A DNA stretch of 10,945 nt from JAZLGI01 sp045616225. Its GTDB lineage: Bacteria; Spirochaetota; Spirochaetia; Sphaerochaetales; Sphaerochaetaceae. The DNA lies in NCBI GenBank assembly GCA_045616225.1, contig JAZLGI010000122.1, positions 1 through 10,945 on the forward strand, given 5' to 3'. Below the pieces are notes generated by a model that searched no databases, was not told the origin of the DNA, and was given only the letters and a program-made list of their open reading frames with translations. The position numbers and the translations under genes were made by a program. The stretch's first letter is position 1. Each line of letters starts with the position of its first letter. Positions 6,603 through 10,945 of this stretch are shown one piece after another.

Positions 6603-6613
6603 TGGGAGGTTTT

Positions 6614-7789
6614 ATGAAAAAACTTTTAATGACTCTCCTTATTGTTTCACTTGTATTTACATGTTTTGCAAATGGTACAAAGGAAAGTAAGGGAAGCGAG
6701 CTCACATCTGTTCAGGCTGCATTAAAAGATGCAGAGAATATGAGCTGGGATGAACTTTTAGTAAAGGCAAAAGAAGAAATTGGAGACAACGAATTCAACA
6801 TTTATGCTGTTTCAACACGTTTGGATGTTGATACCTTTACCAAGAAAACAGGAATTAAGACAAAGACCACAGTTTTCAGTACTTCAGATTTGTACACAAA
6901 GTATGCAACTGAAGCAGAAGCCGGTGTTTATGGAGCTGATCTTCTTGTTACTCTTGATGCTTACGAGATGGGTAATCTTATGGAAGAAGGTTTTGTGGAA
7001 AACTTTGTTCCTGCGGAATTCAAAACAATTCTTCCTGTAGAAGAACAGATGCCTTTGAATATCCAGTATGTAAGTTTTGCATTCTTCTATAATAATGATC
7101 ACGGCAATCTTAAAAACTATGTTACAAACATGTGGCAGTTTGCTGATCCAAAGTATAAGGGCATTATTATGCAGAATCCTCTTTCAAATACAGCTTTCAT
7201 CAATAATATAATTGAAATGACAAAGCCTGAATGGGAAGCAAAAATTAAGAAAGCCTACAAGGATTATTACGGAAAAGAGTGGGCATCCAGTGAAAAGTTT
7301 TCTGCTCCTGCATACGAATGGGCCTATGGTTTGATTCAGAATGGAGTTTTTGAAGCTAAGGGCGGTACAATCTATAATAACACTATCAACGGTAAGCCGG
7401 GAACAATTGGATGCGTAGCATTCTCAAAGTGGAGAGAAGGTGATATCGCAACTCTAACAGTTTGTCCTTTTGACTCAATCAATGGTGTTGGCGGAACTCT
7501 TTCAAAGACATTTGCAGTAACAAGCGCAAATGCTAAGTATCCGTATACATCAGCTTTGTTTATTAATTATCTTCTGACAGAAGAAGGATATGCAGCATAC
7601 TACGGTGGAGATCCAGGTGGATACAGCAGTAATCCAAATGTTGTTCCAAGTGAAAAGGCATTATCAAGAGGTGACAAGCCTATTGATGTATGGAAGGTTT
7701 CAAGCCCAGGTGAAGATCCTGCTTATGTTGCAGCTCATTACAATGAGATTTACACACAGATTGCTCAGTGGGTTTCTGAGAAAAAATAA
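6614..7789 (+). CDS. Extracellular solute-binding protein, Fbp/AfuA-like (type 2 fold)
   Basis: This binding protein captures the substrate for the permease and ATPase that follow; 391 residues. Residues 1-19 are a signal peptide. The cleavage is probably after CFA (before NGTKES), although C17 in LVFTC could be a weak lipobox. The mature part reads like family-1/SBP_bac_6/8 proteins: FNIYAVSTRLD at 61-71 as the first beta-alpha unit, GADLLVTLD at 107-115, FFYNND at 157-162, FADPKYKGIIMQNP at 176-189, FAVTSANAKYP at 300-310 and FINYLLTEEGYAAYYGG at 316-332. YY pairs occur at 218-219 and 329-330, but I see none in the central position of ferric-binding proteins, near GCVAFSKW (266-273), so iron is doubtful. 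The start is ATG 6614 with GGGAGG at 6604-6609; an upstream start at 6518 would overlap lacI and bury the signal peptide. Confidence 0.88.
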   Translation: MKKLLMTLLIVSLVFTCFANGTKESKGSELTSVQAALKDAENMSWDELLVKAKEEIGDNEFNIYAVSTRLDVDTFTKKTGIKTKTTVFSTSDLYTKYATEAEAGVYGADLLVTLDAYEMGNLMEEGFVENFVPAEFKTILPVEEQMPLNIQYVSFAFFYNNDHGNLKNYVTNMWQFADPKYKGIIMQNPLSNTAFINNIIEMTKPEWEAKIKKAYKDYYGKEWASSEKFSAPAYEWAYGLIQNGVFEAKGGTIYNNTINGKPGTIGCVAFSKWREGDIATLTVCPFDSINGVGGTLSKTFAVTSANAKYPYTSALFINYLLTEEGYAAYYGGDPGGYSSNPNVVPSEKALSRGDKPIDVWKVSSPGEDPAYVAAHYNEIYTQIAQWVSEKK

Positions 7790-7798
7790 TTGTTTTTT

Positions 7799-7815
7799 GA
7801 GCAAATAATTTGCTC
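7799..7815 (+). repeat. Hairpin 1 after the binding-protein gene
   Basis: GAGCAAA (7799-7805) and TTTGCTC (7809-7815) are perfect arms around a TAA loop. A run of T residues precedes rather than follows it, so on the + strand it is not a standard terminator. It probably stabilises the upstream mRNA 3' end together with hairpin 2. Confidence 0.6.
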
Positions 7816-7822
7816 TTATAGA

Positions 7823-7851
7823 TATTTCCCTGAGAAACCCTCAGGGAAATA
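7823..7851 (+). promoter_or_regulatory. Strong intercistronic hairpin 2, may mask the permease ribosome site
   Basis: Twelve perfect pairs (TATTTCCCTGAG 7823-7834 with CTCAGGGAAATA 7840-7851) enclose an AAACC loop. No T-run follows. The AGGGA at 7843-7847, the only Shine-Dalgarno-like sequence before the permease, is inside the 3' arm. The hairpin could block 3' exonucleases, raising binding-protein mRNA, and lower permease translation. Confidence 0.65.
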
Positions 7852-7866
7852 CAATTGATTAAAACT

Positions 7867-9705
7867 ATGGATAAAACAAAAGTTCTTTCAAAAAGACAAC
7901 TAAAGCTCAATAGCATAAAGTCATGGCTGAGTAAACCGGAAAATGTGCTGGCTTTAATGTTTTTTATTATTTTTACTATCCTTCTTGTATATCCGCTTTT
8001 TGCAGTGGTTAGGTCTTCTGTAACACTTGGACTGAAGGATTCAAAAATGTATTCCACTATTTTTGGTAAAACGCTGAAAAAAGGAGACATTACTTTTAAT
8101 AATTTCTCAATGCTTTTGGGAAGTAAATATACAGCAGAATATAGTAGAGGGTTTTTCTGGAGACCTCTTTTAAATAGTATCTTGCTAGCTCTTTTTGCAA
8201 CGATATTTGCACTTGTTGCAGGGGGAATGATAGCTTTTTTAATTACGAGAACTAACCTTAAAGGAAAGAAGTTTATTTCTGCAATTATGATGTTCCCGTA
8301 TATTATGCCTTCATGGACGCTGGCACTTGTATGGAGAAATTTATTTCAAAATACACAGACAGGTGCCGGAATTTGCGGTTTTTTTGAAGCTGTAACAGGA
8401 ATTTGTGTTCCATCTTGGATGGTTTTCGGTCTTTTTCCATGTGTTATAGTTTTGGGATTACATAATGCTCCGTTGGCTTATATTATGTTGGGTGGTGTGC
8501 TTCGTAATATGGATGCAAATCTCGAAGAGGCTGCAACAATTTTAAAGGCCGGAAGATGGAGAATAACAACAAAGATTACAATACCTATGTTGATGCCAAC
8601 AATTCTGTTTGTCTTCCTTATGTGCTTCTCTGGCGGTTTGGCAACATTTGCAATTCCTAACTTTATAGGTTCTCCTGGAAATTTCTTTGTTCTTTCAACA
8701 ATGCTTTCATCTTTGTACAATTCTCCATATTCTGGACAGGCTTATGTAATGACAATTATTCTTATGATTTTTGGAATGGGTTTTTTGATTATGAACCAGA
8801 AAATTGTAGGAAAAAGAAAGTCTTTTACAACAGTAACCGGTAAGAGTGGACAAGTTTCATATATAAAACTTGGAAAGGCAAATTATCCGGTTTCAATATT
8901 CTTAATTGTGGTTGCAGGATTTGTTGCTATTTTCCCGATAGTATCATTTGCACTTGAATCTCTTGTTGAGACACCGGGAGATTATTCCCGTTTAACTTTA
9001 AAGTTTTGGTGTAGCCGTGAAAATCTTTCTGATTTCTTTAGAAACGTAGGTTGTGGAATTCTATTCAATAAGACTGTTTGGGGTGCTATGTGGAGTTCAA
9101 TTAAGTTATCTTCTTTGGTTGCTCTTACAGTAGGAACTACAGGTTTCCTTATTGGTTACAGTGTATCCAAAAAGAGGAATTCCAAACTTGCATCAGTTAT
9201 ATCTGCTTATTCTTTTTTCCCTTACCTGATTCCAACTATGGCTTTTGGGGCAATTTGGCTTGCAGTATCTTCAAGATTACTGTTTTTGCGAGGTACTTTA
9301 CTGCTGCTTGTTATTGTAGGTTCTTTAAAATATCTTCCGATAGCTGCACGTAATGATACAAATGCAATGATGCAGCTTTCCGGAGAGATAGAAGAGGCTT
9401 CAGTTCTTGTAGGAGCTTCATGGTTCCGTAGAGTAACAAGGATTCTTTTTCCTATTCAAAAATCAAGTTTTATCAGCGGATATTTATTGCCGTTTATTAA
9501 CTGTATGAGAGAGCTAAGTCTGTTTATTCTTTTGTGTGATAGCGGATCGCTTATTACAACTCTTCTTGTTTACTATGATGAAGCAAGTGTTTTCCAGATG
9601 TCAAATGGTGTCAATTTACTGATTGTCCTGTTTGTATTGGTGGTTAATTTAGTAGTAAACAAATTGACCGGTGCATCTATAGATAAAGGTGTGGGAGGAA
9701 ATTAA
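7867..9705 (+). CDS. Fused two-domain ABC transporter permease (FbpB/AfuB/ThiP-like, BPD_transp_1)
   Basis: This inner-membrane permease carries both halves of the translocation channel in one 612-residue chain, the architecture of ferric/AfuB and ThiP systems. After a basic N-terminus, helices lie near 27-47, 104-126, 139-157, 184-202, 246-263 and 293-309 for half one, and 341-362, 411-433, 445-466, 476-490, 540-557 and 584-600 for half two. Each half has an EAA coupling loop: LEEAATILKAGRW near 219-231 followed by ITIPMLMP, and IEEASVLVGASWF near 508-520 followed by a less canonical ILFPIQKS. The start is uncertain. ATG 7867 has no ribosome site, whereas TTG 7855 (four residues longer) has AGGGA seven bases upstream but within a hairpin. 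The stop is one base before the ATPase start codon at 9707. Confidence 0.92.
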   Translation: MDKTKVLSKRQLKLNSIKSWLSKPENVLALMFFIIFTILLVYPLFAVVRSSVTLGLKDSKMYSTIFGKTLKKGDITFNNFSMLLGSKYTAEYSRGFFWRPLLNSILLALFATIFALVAGGMIAFLITRTNLKGKKFISAIMMFPYIMPSWTLALVWRNLFQNTQTGAGICGFFEAVTGICVPSWMVFGLFPCVIVLGLHNAPLAYIMLGGVLRNMDANLEEAATILKAGRWRITTKITIPMLMPTILFVFLMCFSGGLATFAIPNFIGSPGNFFVLSTMLSSLYNSPYSGQAYVMTIILMIFGMGFLIMNQKIVGKRKSFTTVTGKSGQVSYIKLGKANYPVSIFLIVVAGFVAIFPIVSFALESLVETPGDYSRLTLKFWCSRENLSDFFRNVGCGILFNKTVWGAMWSSIKLSSLVALTVGTTGFLIGYSVSKKRNSKLASVISAYSFFPYLIPTMAFGAIWLAVSSRLLFLRGTLLLLVIVGSLKYLPIAARNDTNAMMQLSGEIEEASVLVGASWFRRVTRILFPIQKSSFISGYLLPFINCMRELSLFILLCDSGSLITTLLVYYDEASVFQMSNGVNLLIVLFVLVVNLVVNKLTGASIDKGVGGN

Positions 9706-9706
9706 T

Positions 9707-10816
9707 ATGCCGGAAATTATTTTAAAAAATGTAACCAAAAAATGGGGTAACTTTGTTGCTGTTGATAATCTTTCAATGAAAGTAGAAGACAAAGCTTTTA
9801 TTACTTTATTGGGGCCGTCCGGTTGTGGAAAAACTACGACTCTTAGAATGATTGCCGGTCTTGAAACACCTACAAGTGGCCAGATAATTATGAATGGTGT
9901 TACTGTTTTTGACTCAGAACGGGGAATTAATGTTCCGGCATCCAAAAGAGATGTTGGTTTTCTTTTCCAAAACTATGCTCTATGGCCTCATATGACTGTT
10001 TATCAAAATATTGCATTTGGTCTTGAGACTCAGAAATGGAATGCAGAGGATGTTAAATTCCGTGTAGCTGAGATGATGAAACTCATGAAGATTGAAGAGT
10101 TTGCCCAGCGTTATCCTGCAGAGCTTTCAGGAGGTCAGCAACAGCGTGTTGCAATAGCCAGAACTCTTGCACCAAAACCAAAAGTATTATTCATGGATGA
10201 ACCTTTATCAAACCTTGATGCAAAGCTTCGTGGCGAAATGAGAACAGAGCTTAAGCGTTTGCATTCAGATACCGGTTCAACTTTTATTTATGTTACACAC
10301 GATCAGCTTGAGGCTATGACTCTGGCAACAAAGATTTGCCTTATGAACAAGGGTGTGGTACAGCAATATGATCCACCGTTGACAGTTTATGAAAGACCTA
10401 TGAATGTGTTCGTTGCTGATTTTGTAGGAAACCCAACTATGAATCTTATTGATGCAAAAGCAACTGAAACAGAGGACGGTAAGATAAAGGTTAATCTTTA
10501 TAATCAGGACTTTACATTCAGTTCAAATGAAGAAATTAAGCTGAAGAATTCTGAGGTTATAATTGGAATAAGACCTGAATTTGTCTCTATCTGCAATTTT
10601 GGAAACTTAACAGGAACAGTATACTCGACTCTTCCTGCAGGTATGGAAACGACAATCAAGATTGCTGTTGGAGACAGTATTATTTCTTCTGTTATGTTTG
10701 GCTCAATAGACTATCTGGTTGATTCAAGTGTAAACTTTAATATAGAGGGCAATAAAATTGTTCTGATAGATAAGGAAAGCGGAAACACTATTGCCTTAGG
10801 AAAACTTACTAAATAA
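9707..10816 (+). CDS. ABC transporter ATP-binding protein with TOBE domain (MalK/UgpC/FbpC-like)
   Basis: This cytoplasmic ATPase works as a homodimer under the fused permease; 369 residues, the usual MalK/UgpC length. All motifs of an active enzyme are present: Walker A GPSGCGKTT at 36-44, Q88, LSGGQQQR at 140-147, Walker B LFMDEP with D164 and E165, D-loop SNLD at 168-171 and H198. A C-terminal TOBE-type domain runs from about 243 to 365 with GIRPEF at 287-292, a marker shared with sugar (MalK/UgpC) ATPases. This domain often binds regulators or substrates. The start is ATG 9707 with GGAGG at 9694-9698, eight bases away; a GTG at 9689 would overlap the permease end and precedes the ribosome site. 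Such ATPases sometimes serve several importers. Confidence 0.95.
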   Translation: MPEIILKNVTKKWGNFVAVDNLSMKVEDKAFITLLGPSGCGKTTTLRMIAGLETPTSGQIIMNGVTVFDSERGINVPASKRDVGFLFQNYALWPHMTVYQNIAFGLETQKWNAEDVKFRVAEMMKLMKIEEFAQRYPAELSGGQQQRVAIARTLAPKPKVLFMDEPLSNLDAKLRGEMRTELKRLHSDTGSTFIYVTHDQLEAMTLATKICLMNKGVVQQYDPPLTVYERPMNVFVADFVGNPTMNLIDAKATETEDGKIKVNLYNQDFTFSSNEEIKLKNSEVIIGIRPEFVSICNFGNLTGTVYSTLPAGMETTIKIAVGDSIISSVMFGSIDYLVDSSVNFNIEGNKIVLIDKESGNTIALGKLTK

Positions 10817-10828
10817 GAGTGTAATGTA

Positions 10829-10945
10829 ATGAAACTCGGAATACCAACATTTATGGAATACAGCTCAGTTGAAGAACATCTTCTTTTTTGCAGAGATAAA
10901 GGATTTGACTTTTTTGAGCTTTCATTTTACTATCCTTGGACTCAG
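10829..10945 (+). CDS. TIM-barrel sugar phosphate isomerase/epimerase-like protein, 3' partial
   Basis: Only the first 39 codons are in the window. MKLGIPTF (first beta strand), then SSVEEHLLFCRDKGFDFFELSF (helix and second strand), matches the opening of the xylose isomerase-like TIM-barrel/AP-endonuclease-2 superfamily, whose members include sugar isomerases, epimerases and inosose enzymes. The ATG follows the ATPase stop by 12 bases, with only weak GAGTG at 10817-10821. Its place in the operon suggests it acts on the imported compound. The family assignment from so few residues is an inference, and the exact reaction cannot be told. Confidence 0.65.
   Translation, partial: MKLGIPTFMEYSSVEEHLLFCRDKGFDFFELSFYYPWTQ

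Noticed and set aside
6518..6613. Longer N-terminus of the Fbp/AfuA-like binding protein starting at 6518
   Set aside because: It overlaps the end of the LacI gene, lacks a ribosome site and would place 32 residues before an evident signal peptide; ATG 6614 has a strong GGGAGG.
7823..7851. Intrinsic terminator after the binding-protein gene
   Set aside because: The stem is strong, but ACAATTGATT follows instead of a T-run, and the permease lies just downstream without an evident promoter.
9689..9706. GTG start for the MalK/UgpC-type ATPase
   Set aside because: It would overlap the permease stop and lie before the GGAGG that clearly serves ATG 9707.
6614..10816. Firm annotation as an iron(III) transporter (fbpABC/afuABC)
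   Set aside because: Only the architecture supports it; the regulator and neighbouring enzyme point to a carbohydrate, and no central Tyr pair typical of ferric-binding proteins was found.

Overview
The window suggests a host-associated spirochaete, most likely a Treponema of the gut, rumen or oral type. The evidence is a moderately low-GC genome, a V-type rather than F-type ATPase, a BMP-family nucleoside-type ABC transporter, and secreted binding proteins whose signal peptides end in an 'FANG' segment. All genes are on the + strand. The genus is an inference from gene content, not from a marker gene.

Bases 1-420 hold the end of the V-ATPase K (proteolipid ring) gene, which is open at the left edge. 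It carries all the side-chain sodium ligands known from the Enterococcus hirae ring.

Bases 421-5280 are a four-gene BMP/PnrA-type ABC importer operon: binding protein, double-domain ATPase, and two BPD_transp_2 permeases. It has a near-consensus promoter (435-464). An 11-base core in a 13-base palindrome at the predicted transcription start matches the FadR/GntR operator pattern. A strong intrinsic terminator lies between the binding protein and the ATPase, probably making far more binding protein than membrane components. A second hairpin ends the operon. The probable cargo is a purine or other nucleoside; related spirochaetal systems carry riboflavin, so the substrate is open.

Bases 5210-5565 are a non-coding gap. 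It contains the terminator, a tandem pair of about 40-base hairpin repeats, an A/T-rich bulged hairpin, a promoter, and a perfect CTAAAAC/GTTTTAG palindrome with extra half-sites.

Bases 5566-10945 form a second operon: a LacI-family regulator, an Fbp/AfuA-like binding protein, a fused two-domain permease, a MalK/UgpC-type ATPase with a TOBE domain, and the first 39 codons of a TIM-barrel isomerase/epimerase-like protein. The transporter architecture resembles 'iron(III)' AfuABC systems, but the LacI regulator and the TIM-barrel enzyme argue for a carbohydrate or sugar phosphate. Two hairpins separate the binding-protein gene from the permease gene, and the second encloses the only Shine-Dalgarno-like sequence near the permease start. 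Both transport operons therefore place an RNA structure directly after the binding-protein gene, by different means.
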